Positions 18,883 to 27,799 are shown, counted from the first letter of the stretch. The stretch: DNA of 64,000 bases from an uncultured Sphingobacteriales bacterium (GCA_937871285.1 CALMQS010000087.1:18038-82037); one strand, 5' to 3'. Notes: a model not told the origin generated them from the sequence alone. A program made the numbers and translations.

Positions 18883-19119
18883 TTACAAATTTCGCCATTG
18901 CTTAATTTTAAATATTGTAAAATGGTTTATTGAATCAATGTATTCCGGAGGAAAATTTACTCCCCATTTAACGTCCTTATGCATGTATTCAAATTCTTGT
19001 GCCCATTCAATAAATTGGCAAATCATTTTTCTGCTATCGGCCGTTTCATAATTCTCCTTAGAGGCAATATAAGCGATGTCTGCTACAGCTTCGCATAATG
19101 AATATGTTTTGCCATTCAT
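18883..19119 (-). CDS. Small protein of unknown function
   Basis: 78 aa: opening MNGKTYSLCEAVADIAYIAS, aromatic/charged C-terminal half with WGVNFPPEYIDSI. No signal or membrane segment. It lies between the DUF3883 gene and another small gene on the same strand, with ~100-nt gaps. I do not recognise it. The amphipathic, well-composed sequence argues that it is a real gene, and it may pair with the 109-aa gene upstream. Confidence 0.55.
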   Translation of the reverse strand: MNGKTYSLCEAVADIAYIASKENYETADSRKMICQFIEWAQEFEYMHKDVKWGVNFPPEYIDSINHFTIFKIKQWRNL

Positions 19120-19212
19120 ACCTTAAAGTTTTTATGTACACGAATTGTTGCTTTTATATCAATGCGGTAATATCATCTTCTGTCTGGCGAAGGCACCAAA
19201 CGGTGCGTCCAT

Positions 19213-19542
19213 TCAATATTTGTATTCCCATTTTTTTGCATTTGCAATCACCGAAAGAAAATGATCAATTGTTTCATCTTGCGTGGGGTCACTTTGGGTT
19301 TCCTCAACCTCTTCGAATTCGTGCCAATCATGATCAATCTCAGCGTCCGGAAAATATTCTTTGAAGTGCATATCCGGTAATGCCCAATCTTTCGCAACAA
19401 ACCATTGCCCACTAATCAAATGTTGCTTTATTGCTTGATAAATATACAGAACGTTAATTGCATTAGGATTTGAAAAGATTACCTCATTATATTGTTTATA
19501 ATTCGAGCCATCTCGATAGAGGTAACTGAATTTGATATTCAT
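19213..19542 (-). CDS. Small acidic protein of unknown function
   Basis: 109 aa. N-terminal strand-like MNIKFSYLYRDGSNYKQYN, then an aromatic middle (GQWFVAKDWALPDMHF), then the acidic HDWHEFEEVEETQSD. Cytoplasmic. I have seen this layout in small bacterial hypotheticals but cannot name the family. It is in the same direction as the 78-aa gene and the DUF3883 gene. It could be an immunity or accessory component, but the sequence alone does not say. Confidence 0.55.
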   Translation of the reverse strand: MNIKFSYLYRDGSNYKQYNEVIFSNPNAINVLYIYQAIKQHLISGQWFVAKDWALPDMHFKEYFPDAEIDHDWHEFEEVEETQSDPTQDETIDHFLSVIANAKKWEYKY

Positions 19543-19777
19543 GGTTTAAAAAAATTACTTTTCAAAAGGCAATTTGCAATACAGGTTAATTGCCAATATT
19601 AATTCATCTCTCGTCCATAATTTTTGGACTTCTTTCATGTGTTTTTAAATTACTCCCCACAATTTAAAGTAATATTCATCATCTTCCCCGAAGTAAAAAA
19701 GCCGGCAATTTCCTTACATCCAGGCTATAATGAGAACAAGTAAGTGACTGAACATTCCTTATTAATATTTCACTTTG

Positions 19778-20137
19778 TTAGTATGCGGCTATTAATGTTT
19801 CTGCGGGGATATCCAGTTTATCATGCAATTCCCGGATCATATTGAGCGAGAGTTTTCTGCGGCCACTCAGTATTTCCGATTTGCGGCTGCGTCCACCCAA
19901 AATGCTGGTCAGCTCTTTTTCATCTGTCCCCATTTGCTCCAGCCGGAATTTAATGGCTTCTATAGGATGGGGCGGCGGTATGGGATAATGCTTTTTTTCA
20001 TAAGACTCCACCAGTATGGAAAGCACCTCCAGGTCATCGGAGCGTTTGCTTCCGGCTTTAAGCTCTTTTTGCATCAGTTCATATATACGCTGCAGGGCTG
20101 CTTCGTATTCCTTATTTGTTTTAATGGGTTTTAACAT
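19778..20137 (-). CDS. higA: HigA-family antitoxin (XRE-type)
   Basis: 119 aa. An N-terminal helical region (MLKPIKTNKEYEAALQRIYE) is followed by PPPHPIEAIKFRLEQMG and a helix-turn-helix about residues 75-115 (LTSILGGRSRKSEILSGRRK), the hallmark of the COG5499 HigA antitoxins. These bind and neutralise the RelE-fold toxin HigB and repress their own promoter. Here the higB gene directly upstream survives only as its last ~25 codons, so this antitoxin is an orphan. Its own reading frame looks intact. Confidence 0.85.
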   Translation of the reverse strand: MLKPIKTNKEYEAALQRIYELMQKELKAGSKRSDDLEVLSILVESYEKKHYPIPPPHPIEAIKFRLEQMGTDEKELTSILGGRSRKSEILSGRRKLSLNMIRELHDKLDIPAETLIAAY

Positions 20138-20196
20138 ACGCTATATTTTTAGCATCAATTTTATCATAAGCCTTATGCGTTCCTGTCCAATATAAT
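20121..20196 (-). pseudogene. higB: higB toxin remnant (C-terminal end only)
   Basis: In the frame overlapping the higA start, the minus strand reads ...YW-TGTHKAYDKIDAKNI-AYVKTH-stop, matching the C-terminal end of HigB-type toxins (GTHxxYDKID). The frame is cut off exactly at the edge of the inverted-repeat element at 20197. No N-terminal half is found beyond it, so the toxin is dead. Confidence 0.75.
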
Positions 20197-20330
20197 AAGG
20201 GGCTGTTTCAAAAGTAATATTTTGCCACGAAGGCACGAAAACACGAAGAAAATAAAACCTGAAGACCAGGACTTTGTGCTTGTGCCTTAGTAGCAGATCT
20301 TCTATACCGGTCCTTTTGAGACAGCCTCTT
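20197..20330. mobile_element. MITE-like element with terminal inverted repeats
   Basis: 134 bp bounded by AAGGGGCTGTTTCAAAAGT (20197-20215) and CCTTTTGAGACAGCCTCTT (20312-20330). Reverse-complemented, the second matches the first at 16 of 19 positions. Such GGGGCTGTxTCAAAA ends are common in transposons. There is no transposase and no clear target duplication. Inside is a CACGAAGG/CACGAAAA octamer run. Confidence 0.7.
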
Positions 20331-20553
20331 ATGAAGCACTTTTCTTTAATAGATTGAGCAGTTTTTCCCGTTTGGTGGGCTTTGGTGCGTATTCCCACAC
20401 TTTAATAATTTCCCATTCATTTTTTTAATGCCACAAGGGATTTGGCATCGTTGGCCCTGATGATACAGAGCATTTTATCCGCAAAAAAAAATTGCGAAAC
20501 AGAGCAGTACAGGCAATAATTCCCTTCCCGCTTTCCATCAATAGCGGAAAAAT
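20329..20553 (-). pseudogene. Decayed gene fragment next to the MITE
   Basis: The minus strand reads plausibly coding peptide in two frames: LCIIRANDAKSLVALKK, ending in a stop at an A-run, continued one frame over by NEWEIIKVWEYAPKPTKR and EKLLNLLKKSAS up to the MITE edge. This looks like the 3' part of a frameshifted gene whose family I cannot name. Chance coding appearance is possible. Confidence 0.35.
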
Positions 20554-20567
20554 GATATATTTATTGT

Positions 20568-21311
20568 ATGGTTACCATTGCACTCTACAATTTGAAAGGA
20601 GGCGTAGGCAAAACAGCTTCCTGTGTAAATTTTGCTTATTTGGCCGCGCAGGACGGTTATAAAACCCTCCTTTGGGATATTGATCCGCAGGGTTCCGCCA
20701 GCTTTTACTACCAGTCTAAACCCAAACACAAGGGCGGCATCAAAAAGCTGATTGAAAAAGATGCTGATCTCGAAGAAGCGATCATGGCTACGGATTATGA
20801 AAACTTAGATATTATCCCGGCCGATCTTTCCGCTAAAAGTTTTGATGTGATCCTGGAAGAAATGAAGTCTTCTAAAAAGAGGCTGAAAAGCATTCTCCAG
20901 CCATTGAATAAAGTATATGATTTTGTTTTTATAGATTGTCCGCCCGGGTTTTCTGTGTTATCGGAAAATATTTTTAATGCCGCGGATATTGTATTGATGC
21001 CGGTAATACCCACTACGCTTTCTATCCGTACCTACAATATGGTAAAGGATTATTTTAAAGAAAAGAATATTGAATTGTCGAAAATGATGTGCTTTTTTAC
21101 AATGGCCGACCTGAGAAAGAATATGCATAATGAGATCATGGAGACCCTGTATAAGGACAAAAAGTTTTTTGAGAACTATATCCCTTACCTTTCGGACGTA
21201 GAAAAAATGGGCATACACAAAGCGCCTATTGAAACATACGCCCGGTCGGGTTATGCGGCGCAATGTTACAGGGATCTGTGGACGGAAATCAAAGAAGGCG
21301 TGCTGGAATGA
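20568..21311 (+). CDS. Solitary ParA-family ATPase
   Basis: 247 aa, a deviant Walker A ATPase: LKGGVGKTA (signature Lys at 10), DIDPQGSAS (Walker A'), and FIDCPPGFSVLSEN (Walker B). No parB or parS-like gene follows, so this is not an ordinary chromosome-partition pair. Solitary ParA/MinD homologues position other cargo such as protein clusters. It is followed 61 nt downstream by an esterase-fold gene, perhaps in one transcript. The start at 20568 is close to the decayed fragment on the opposite strand. Confidence 0.9.
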   Translation: MVTIALYNLKGGVGKTASCVNFAYLAAQDGYKTLLWDIDPQGSASFYYQSKPKHKGGIKKLIEKDADLEEAIMATDYENLDIIPADLSAKSFDVILEEMKSSKKRLKSILQPLNKVYDFVFIDCPPGFSVLSENIFNAADIVLMPVIPTTLSIRTYNMVKDYFKEKNIELSKMMCFFTMADLRKNMHNEIMETLYKDKKFFENYIPYLSDVEKMGIHKAPIETYARSGYAAQCYRDLWTEIKEGVLE

Positions 21312-21372
21312 GCGCAGGAGCAGTGATTGGAATGTTTAAAGGATTAGCTTGCGCTAACACAATAATAATCGT

Positions 21373-22101
21373 ATGAAGAGAGAACTCACTTCATGGTACA
21401 GCCACGCGCTGGGAAAAGAAATGCCTGTTGTTACATACGGTCATTACGGATTTGTCTTATTGCTGGTGCCCACCGCGGCAGCCGATTACTTAGAGTATGA
21501 GCGTTTTCAGTTGATTGATGCTATTGCCCCTTTTATAAATGAAGGAAAAGTAAAAGTGTTTTCCATTAACAGCATGAATAATGAGAGCTGGCTGAACAGG
21601 GATATGGAAGGAGCGCATAAAGGCATACGGCACAACCAGTTCAACGAGTATGTTTTTAATGAAGTGATTCCATTTATTAAAAATCATACTTCATGGGAAA
21701 CACCGGTAATCATAAGCGGCGCATCTTTCGGCGCCCTGCATTCCATGAACCTCTTCCTGAAACGTCCTGATCTTTTTAACGGAACCATCGCCATGAGCGG
21801 TGTATATGATCTTACGGAATACAGCAACGGGTATTATGATGAACAGGTATACTACAATTCCCCCATACATTATATACCCAATCTTACAGACGACTGGTAT
21901 CTCAGCCGTATAAGGGAAGGTAAAATTATTATCGCTACGGGCAGCGGCGCCTATGAAGACCCGCAGGCCAACCGGCGGTTTTCGGGTGTGCTGCACGATA
22001 AGGGAATACCGCATGAGCTGGATATATGGGGTGAAGACATTTCACACGATTGGCCCACCTGGCGTAAGATGCTCCCGCATTTTTTGGGAACAAGGTTTTA
22101 G
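21373..22101 (+). CDS. Esterase-family alpha/beta hydrolase
   Basis: 242 aa, no signal peptide. Esterase D/S-formylglutathione-hydrolase-like fold (PF00756 type). The nucleophile elbow is GASFGA (Ser), an acid is likely in GSGAYEDPQ, and the catalytic His is in ISHDWPTW. The phrase PVIISGASFGALHS and the MSGVYD segment are characteristic. It probably cleaves an ester of an unknown substrate in the cytoplasm. It is downstream of the solitary ParA, a pairing I have no explanation for. Confidence 0.85.
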   Translation: MKRELTSWYSHALGKEMPVVTYGHYGFVLLLVPTAAADYLEYERFQLIDAIAPFINEGKVKVFSINSMNNESWLNRDMEGAHKGIRHNQFNEYVFNEVIPFIKNHTSWETPVIISGASFGALHSMNLFLKRPDLFNGTIAMSGVYDLTEYSNGYYDEQVYYNSPIHYIPNLTDDWYLSRIREGKIIIATGSGAYEDPQANRRFSGVLHDKGIPHELDIWGEDISHDWPTWRKMLPHFLGTRF

Positions 22102-22122
22102 GAGGAAGCGCTGAGCGTTTAA

Positions 22123-22262
22123 ATAACCAAATCACAAGAACCAAACTTGCCGGCAGGCAGGCCTGTCCGCCGGGGCGGATAAATTTCAAATCCGAAGCCG
22201 GAAATCCTAAATCCGAAGCGAAATACAACCATAAACTACAAACCATAAATAATAAACGATAA
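22123..22262 (-). repeat. Dispersed repeat R3 (reverse copy)
   Basis: Reverse complement of the repeat at 12645-12780, sharing the CCGCCCCGGCGGACA, GCCTGCCTGCCGGCAAG and CGCTTCGGATTT blocks, and also the TTTGTAGTTTATGG block of R1. It is intergenic, between the hydrolase and polA. Confidence 0.85.
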
Positions 22263-22282
22263 GCCCGGGTTGCAACGAATTT

Positions 22283-22339
22283 CCCATGAACCCTGCAACC
22301 TGAAACATGTAACCTGCATAAATCTCAAATCTCAAATCC
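22283..22339. repeat. Heptad-type repeat before polA
   Basis: Imperfect 7-mers of the AACCTGA/AACATGT/AACCTGC and ATCTCAA types, the complement of the GGTTACA/GGTTTCA units seen at 41586 and 63912. Confidence 0.6.
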
Positions 22340-22359
22340 AAAACAATTACCTTAGCGGC

Positions 22360-25212
22360 ATGAGTAAAAGGTTATTTCTTTTAGATGCTATGGCGCTGGT
22401 TTTCCGCGCTTATTATGCATTGATCCGTAATCCGCGCATTACGTCGAAGGGGCGTAATACCAATGCCCAGTTTGGGTTTACCAATACACTGGTGGAGCTG
22501 ATCAACAACCAAAAGCCATCTCACATGGCCGTGTGTTTTGATACGCACGCCCCCACGGAACGCCATACTGATTTTGCGGACTATAAAGCCAACCGCCAGG
22601 AAGCGCCTGAAGATCTGCTAAGCGCTTTACCCGACATTAAACGTATTATACAGGGGTTCAATATTCCCGTAATTGAGCTCGATGGGTATGAAGCGGATGA
22701 TATTATCGGCACGTTAAGCATACAGGCGGCCAATACGGGGTACGAAGTATTTATGGTAACGCCCGATAAAGATTACGGACAGTTGGTTAGCGATAAAATA
22801 AAAATTTATAAGCCCGGTTACCAGGGCGGTGATGTGGAAATAATGGGACCGGAGGAAATATGTACCAAATGGAATATCAAAACGGTGGATCAGGTAATAG
22901 ATGTATTGGGGTTGATGGGGGATGCGGTAGACAACATTCCGGGTATTGCAGGTGTGGGTGAAAAAACAGCGGCTAAATTACTGGCTGAATACGGAACCTT
23001 AGAAAATATCCTTGAGAATGCCGGTGGCATAAAAGGTGCGCTGGGGGAAAAGATAAGAAACGGAAAAGATGCGGCCATACTGAGTAAAAAGCTGGCTACT
23101 ATTATAACGAGTGTGCCGGTCACTTTTCACGAAGCCGATTTTAAATTAAAAGACTGGAACCGGGAACTGCTAATGGACGTATTTACGAGCCTGGAGTTCC
23201 GCAGCATAGCGCAAAGGATTTTGGGAGAAGCATTGCCTGTTGCCGCCAGGAACGGGCGTGAGAAAAATACAACAGGGGTTGTACAAACCGACCTGTTCCG
23301 AAATACAGAGGTGCAGGCTGTTGCAGCAAGTACGCCTCCTGAAAAAAAATCAACAGATGACGAAGCGGTTTCTACGGACGCTTTGCCCGAAGGAAAGAAT
23401 ATTCATAACACGCCGCATTCCTATACTGCCATAAAAGAGGAGCAGGAGTTGGAAGCCTTTGTACAAAAGTTATTAGTGCAGCGCGAAATATGTTTCGATA
23501 CGGAAACAACGGGACTGGATGCAAATGATACGGAACTTGTTGGATTGAGCTTTTCGTGGATACCCGGTGAGGCCTGGTATATTCCCTGCCCGCCCGAAAG
23601 GGAAAAAACACTGGCTGTACTTAATCATTTCCAGCCTTTGTTTTCCAAAAAGGATATCACATGGATAGGGCAGAACATTAAGTTCGATATGCTGGTCTTA
23701 AAATGGTATGGGATAGAAATAGAGGGCGGGCTGTTTGATACCATGCTGGCGCATTATGTAATTGAGCCCGATGGAAAGCGGGGCATGGATTTACTGAGCG
23801 CGCAGTATCTGGGTTATGAACCGGTGCACATTGAAGAGCTGATCGGGAAAAAAGGTAAGCAGCAGGGCAATATGCGGGATGTTGAGTTGGAAAAGATAAC
23901 GGAGTATGCCGCTGAAGACGCAGACATCACCCTGCAGTTGAAACTGGCGCTGGAGCCCGAACTGAAAGCGAAAGAAGTAGATAAGGTTTTTTATGAAGTA
24001 GAAAATCCGCTGGTAAAAGTGCTTGCCGCTATGGAGTTTGAAGGCGTAAGGATTGATGCGGATTTTTTAAACCAATATGCTGCCCAACTGGAAAAAGAAG
24101 CGAAGCAGGCAGAAGAAAATGTATACCAGCAGTCCGGCGTTCGGTTTAACCTGGCTTCCCCAAAACAATTGGGAGAAGTGCTTTTTGAAAAGCTGCGGTT
24201 AGATCCCAAAGCCAAAAAAACAAAAACAGGACAATATGCCACGGGTGAAGATGTGTTACTGAAGCTGGCGCAAAGCAGTAAGATTGTAGAAGATATTTTA
24301 GCTTACCGCGAGCTGACCAAACTGAAATCCACCTACGTAGACGCTTTGCCGCAATTGGTTAACCGCAAAACAGGCAGGGTGCACACTACCTACGCCCAGG
24401 CAGTGGCCGTTACCGGGAGGCTGGCGAGCAATAATCCCAATTTGCAGAACATACCCGTAAGAACAGCCAGGGGCAGGGAGATCAGGAAGGCCTTTGTGCC
24501 GCGGGATGACCGGCATATATTGCTTTCTGCCGATTACTCGCAGATTGAGCTGCGCATTGTGGCGGCTATTAGCGGCGATCCTGCCATGTGTGATGCATTC
24601 CGGCATGGTAAAGATATTCATGCGGCTACAGCGGCAAAAGTATATAGCGTTGAAGAGCTTGCGGTAACCAAGGAGCAGCGGTATAAAGCCAAAAGTGTAA
24701 ACTTTGGTATCATTTACGGGCAGGGTGCATTTGGGCTGGCAGATAACCTGGGTATCAGCCGTACCGAAGCAAAGGAGATCATTGACAATTATAAAAGAGA
24801 GTTTGCAGGCATTACCAGGTATATGGATGATACCATCAATTTTGCCCGCGAAAACGGTTACGTACAAACGCTGATGGGACGTAAGCGCTGGCTGCGGGAT
24901 ATCAATTCGGCTAATTTTACCGTGCGCAGCTTTGCCGAGCGAAACGCCATTAATTCGCCTATACAGGGCAGCGCGGCGGATATGATCAAGCTCGCCATGC
25001 AAAAAGTGTATGCCGCAATTAAAAAAGAAAAGATGCAGAGCAGGATGATCCTGCAGGTACATGATGAACTGATCTTTGACGCGCTGAGGGAAGAAGCCGC
25101 TGAATTAAAGGCAATGATCATTGACTCCATGCAAACCGCTATGATCCTGCCCAACGATGTGCCCGTTGTGGCGGAAATAGGCGAAGGAGAGAACTGGCTG
25201 GAAGCGCATTAA
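22360..25212 (+). CDS. polA: DNA polymerase I
   Basis: 950 aa from ATG 22360 (MSKRLFLLDAMALVFRAYYA). An upstream in-frame extension to 22270 is repeat sequence and is rejected. Three domains are present. The 5'-3' exonuclease (1-290) has YEADDIIGTL and the H3TH DAVDNIPGIAGVGEKTA. After a low-complexity linker (about 300-365) comes a 3'-5' proofreading exonuclease with FDTETTGLD near residue 378, so proofreading appears intact. The polymerase has motif A DYSQIELR (about 724) and motif C QVHDE (about 899). It does Okazaki-fragment processing and repair synthesis. It ends 4 nt before the convergent E1 gene. Confidence 0.97.
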   Translation: MSKRLFLLDAMALVFRAYYALIRNPRITSKGRNTNAQFGFTNTLVELINNQKPSHMAVCFDTHAPTERHTDFADYKANRQEAPEDLLSALPDIKRIIQGFNIPVIELDGYEADDIIGTLSIQAANTGYEVFMVTPDKDYGQLVSDKIKIYKPGYQGGDVEIMGPEEICTKWNIKTVDQVIDVLGLMGDAVDNIPGIAGVGEKTAAKLLAEYGTLENILENAGGIKGALGEKIRNGKDAAILSKKLATIITSVPVTFHEADFKLKDWNRELLMDVFTSLEFRSIAQRILGEALPVAARNGREKNTTGVVQTDLFRNTEVQAVAASTPPEKKSTDDEAVSTDALPEGKNIHNTPHSYTAIKEEQELEAFVQKLLVQREICFDTETTGLDANDTELVGLSFSWIPGEAWYIPCPPEREKTLAVLNHFQPLFSKKDITWIGQNIKFDMLVLKWYGIEIEGGLFDTMLAHYVIEPDGKRGMDLLSAQYLGYEPVHIEELIGKKGKQQGNMRDVELEKITEYAAEDADITLQLKLALEPELKAKEVDKVFYEVENPLVKVLAAMEFEGVRIDADFLNQYAAQLEKEAKQAEENVYQQSGVRFNLASPKQLGEVLFEKLRLDPKAKKTKTGQYATGEDVLLKLAQSSKIVEDILAYRELTKLKSTYVDALPQLVNRKTGRVHTTYAQAVAVTGRLASNNPNLQNIPVRTARGREIRKAFVPRDDRHILLSADYSQIELRIVAAISGDPAMCDAFRHGKDIHAATAAKVYSVEELAVTKEQRYKAKSVNFGIIYGQGAFGLADNLGISRTEAKEIIDNYKREFAGITRYMDDTINFARENGYVQTLMGRKRWLRDINSANFTVRSFAERNAINSPIQGSAADMIKLAMQKVYAAIKKEKMQSRMILQVHDELIFDALREEAAELKAMIIDSMQTAMILPNDVPVVAEIGEGENWLEAH

Positions 25213-25215
25213 CGT

Positions 25216-27333
25216 TTAATAATGCATCAACTGCTGAACATACTGGTGCAGACGGGATTTGGCAAGAAAGTTCTTTTCAAGCTCAGCATTAAAAGGTACG
25301 GGTGTATCCAAAGAAGCGCAGCGCATAACGGGGGCATCCAGCAGGGAAAAGCAATTTTCCTGAATCCAGGCGCTGATCTCCGCCCCTATGCCACCCATTA
25401 AAGTATCTTCATGCAAGATGAGTATCCTGCCGGTGCGTGAAACGGAATCGCGGATGGCATCGTAATCCAAGGGCAGCAGGGTGCGCAGATCAAGGATGTC
25501 GAACGATGTATCCATATGTTGGGCGGCATATTCCAGCGCCCAGTGTACGCCTGCCCCGTAGGTTATGATGGAAATGTCTTCGCCTTCTTCCACCCACCGC
25601 GCTTTACCGATCGGTATTTCATAGTTTTCTTCCGGCACCGGTCCGCTTATGCTGCGGTATAGTGCTTTGTGCTCAAAGAACATCACGGGGTTAAGATCAT
25701 TCACCGCCGCTATCAATAATCCTTTTGCATCCATGGCATTGGAAGGATACACTACTTTTAAACCGGGTGTATGCACAAACCAGGCTTCATTGCTTTGCGA
25801 ATGAAAGGGCCCTGCGCCCACACCCGCACCCGTAGGCATCCGGATCACCACGTCGGCATTCTGCCCCCAGCGGTAATGTATTTTAGCCAGGTTATTTACG
25901 ATCTGGTTAAACCCTGCCGTTACAAAATCGGCGAACTGCATTTCCACAATGCTTTTGAATCCTTCAATGCTCAATCCTAATGCGGCGCCTATAACCCCGC
26001 TTTCACATAAGGGTGTGTTGCGCACCCGGTCTTTACCAAATTTATTCAGTAAGCCTTCTGTTACTTTAAAGGCGCCTCCGTATGCTGCAATGTCCTGCCC
26101 CATCAGGATAAGGTTATCATGGGTGAGCATGCTCTGGTATATGCCCTCGGAAATGGCATCTACGAACCGCTTTTCCCGTACATTAAAGCGGGCGTTTTCA
26201 AGCGCTGCATCGTTGTCTATAATGGCTGTGGTAAAACCTCCGAATGTTATCCGTTCTGCATACACATCATCCACCTCTTCCTGCGTTGACGGAACAATAG
26301 CGGTATGGGCAAATCCTTTTTCTGTTTCGGCATCAATGTAGGTTTTGAATTCCGTTTTGATGCTTTCAATATCGGTGGTGGTTAATATGTTTTCCTGCAG
26401 CAGCCATTGTTCAAAATTATGCACGGGATCTTTAGGTTCCCACGTTGCAAATAATGCTTCCGGTATATATTTTGTACCGCTTGCTTCTTCATGGCCACGC
26501 ATACGAAAGGTCATGCATTCCACCAGGTAAGGTTTCTGACGCTCAATGCAGTATTCCCTTACTCCCTTTATCGTATCGTATACGGTAAGAATATTGTTAC
26601 CGTCAATCTGGATCCCTTCCATGCCATAGCCTTTCGCTTTGCCGGCAATGCTTTCGCACCTGAATTGTTCCTGCACCGGTGTGCTTAGTGCGTACCCGTT
26701 GTTTTCGACTAAAAAAATAACAGGGAGGTCCCATACGGCTGCAATATTCAATGCTTCATGAAAATCGCCTTCGCTGGTAGCGCCTTCGCCACAAAAAGCA
26801 AGCACTGCTTTATTTTCTTTTCTTAATTGATATGCCAGTGCTACTCCATCTGCTACAGCCATCTGCGGCCCAAGGTGGGAGATCATTCCGCAGATGTGGT
26901 GTTCCCTGCTGCCGAAATGAAAACTTCTTTCCCTGCCTTTGCTATAGCCGTTTTTTGCACCCTGCCATTGCATCAAAAGTTTGCTCAGTGGCATATTACG
27001 CGTAGTAAACACACCCAGGTTACGGTGCAAGGGCATGATCCATTCATCCTTTTCCATAGCCAGGGCAGCGCCCACGGCAATGGCTTCCTGCCCTATACCG
27101 CTGAACCATTTGCTGATTTTGCCCTGCCGTAATAACAGCAGCATTTTTTCCTCTATCATGCGGGGAAGCAATAAAGACCTGTAGAACTGTTCTAACTGAG
27201 TTGCCGTAAAGTTCTTTTGAGCAAAACGCATATACAAACCTATTGGTTTTTTGAAATATGCCGGTTTATCAAAATGTTGTTTCTGCTTTTTAATGGCTTT
27301 ACGTTTAGTGGTAAACGTAATTTGCATGGGCAT
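25216..27333 (-). CDS. Fused E1 alpha-beta 2-oxoacid dehydrogenase (branched-chain type likely)
   Basis: A single chain carries both E1 subunits of a thiamine-diphosphate 2-oxoacid dehydrogenase. The alpha part has the ThDP motif from GEGATSEGD (172) to VENNGYA and the phosphorylation-loop-like RMRGHEEASG. The beta part from about 375 has LMGQDIAAYGGAFKVTEGL, ALGLSIEG, and QMADF-like VEMQFADF. It would decarboxylate a branched 2-oxoacid (or pyruvate) and pass acyl groups to E2. The E2/E3 genes are not here. The alpha/beta fusion is frequent in Bacteroidota. ATG at 27333 gives 705 aa; ATG at 27231 (MRFAQKNFTATQL) is a good alternative without the basic leader. Confidence 0.88.
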   Translation of the reverse strand: MPMQITFTTKRKAIKKQKQHFDKPAYFKKPIGLYMRFAQKNFTATQLEQFYRSLLLPRMIEEKMLLLLRQGKISKWFSGIGQEAIAVGAALAMEKDEWIMPLHRNLGVFTTRNMPLSKLLMQWQGAKNGYSKGRERSFHFGSREHHICGMISHLGPQMAVADGVALAYQLRKENKAVLAFCGEGATSEGDFHEALNIAAVWDLPVIFLVENNGYALSTPVQEQFRCESIAGKAKGYGMEGIQIDGNNILTVYDTIKGVREYCIERQKPYLVECMTFRMRGHEEASGTKYIPEALFATWEPKDPVHNFEQWLLQENILTTTDIESIKTEFKTYIDAETEKGFAHTAIVPSTQEEVDDVYAERITFGGFTTAIIDNDAALENARFNVREKRFVDAISEGIYQSMLTHDNLILMGQDIAAYGGAFKVTEGLLNKFGKDRVRNTPLCESGVIGAALGLSIEGFKSIVEMQFADFVTAGFNQIVNNLAKIHYRWGQNADVVIRMPTGAGVGAGPFHSQSNEAWFVHTPGLKVVYPSNAMDAKGLLIAAVNDLNPVMFFEHKALYRSISGPVPEENYEIPIGKARWVEEGEDISIITYGAGVHWALEYAAQHMDTSFDILDLRTLLPLDYDAIRDSVSRTGRILILHEDTLMGGIGAEISAWIQENCFSLLDAPVMRCASLDTPVPFNAELEKNFLAKSRLHQYVQQLMHY

Positions 27334-27365
27334 TATGATATTACCTGCATATGTATTTTATTGCT

Positions 27366-27704
27366 TTACTCGCTTTTGCTGCTGAGCAGCAATGAAGAAA
27401 CAACAGAAAGCAGCAAGCCGAACAATAATGCCCACCAGAACCCGTCAATCGTAATGCCGTCCACCACTTTGGCTGCAAGCAGCACCATGAGGGCATTGAT
27501 AACGAATAAAAAAAGTCCGAGCGTTATAATAGTCAGGGGAATGGTAAGGATAACCAGCAGCGGCCGGATAATGAGATTAACAATGGCCAGCACCAGTGCA
27601 AAAATCAATGCGGTCCAGTACGAATCAATGTGAATGCCTTTCAGCAGGTAGGCCAGCCCATAGGCTACCGCCGCGGTTACTAATAGCCGGATAATAAAAT
27701 TCAT
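27366..27704 (-). CDS. Phage-holin-family (DUF360-like) membrane protein
   Basis: 112 aa, four hydrophobic segments with almost no soluble part (MNFIIRLLVTAAVAYGLAYL ...). IIRPLLVILTIPLTIITLG is the signature of the PF04020 holin-like family, small inner-membrane proteins widespread in bacteria and not necessarily phage-derived. Function unknown. It is the first gene upstream of the E1 fusion on that strand. Confidence 0.85.
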   Translation of the reverse strand: MNFIIRLLVTAAVAYGLAYLLKGIHIDSYWTALIFALVLAIVNLIIRPLLVILTIPLTIITLGLFLFVINALMVLLAAKVVDGITIDGFWWALLFGLLLSVVSSLLLSSKSE

Positions 27705-27783
27705 AATGACAATTTTAGCAAAATGTACGAAAAATATGTCAGCATTGCTGATGCTGCACTGCTATTTTCTTTTTGTAACTTAC

Positions 27784-27797
27784 CTGTAAATTTACAG
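27784..27797. promoter_or_regulatory. Perfect 14-bp palindrome before the 119-aa membrane gene
   Basis: CTGTAAATTTACAG, fully self-complementary, ends 2 nt before the ATG at 27800 and lies in the gap between two divergent membrane-protein genes. It could be an operator or a translation-blocking site. Confidence 0.4.
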
Positions 27798-27799
27798 TC

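Noticed and set aside
20141..20398. Intact 85-aa protein upstream of higA
   Set aside because: The frame runs through the inverted-repeat element; the real coding signal is the HigB tail in another frame.
22270..22359. 30-residue N-terminal extension of polA
   Set aside because: It is encoded by heptad-type repeat sequence, and the canonical polA start MSKRLFLLD follows at 22360.
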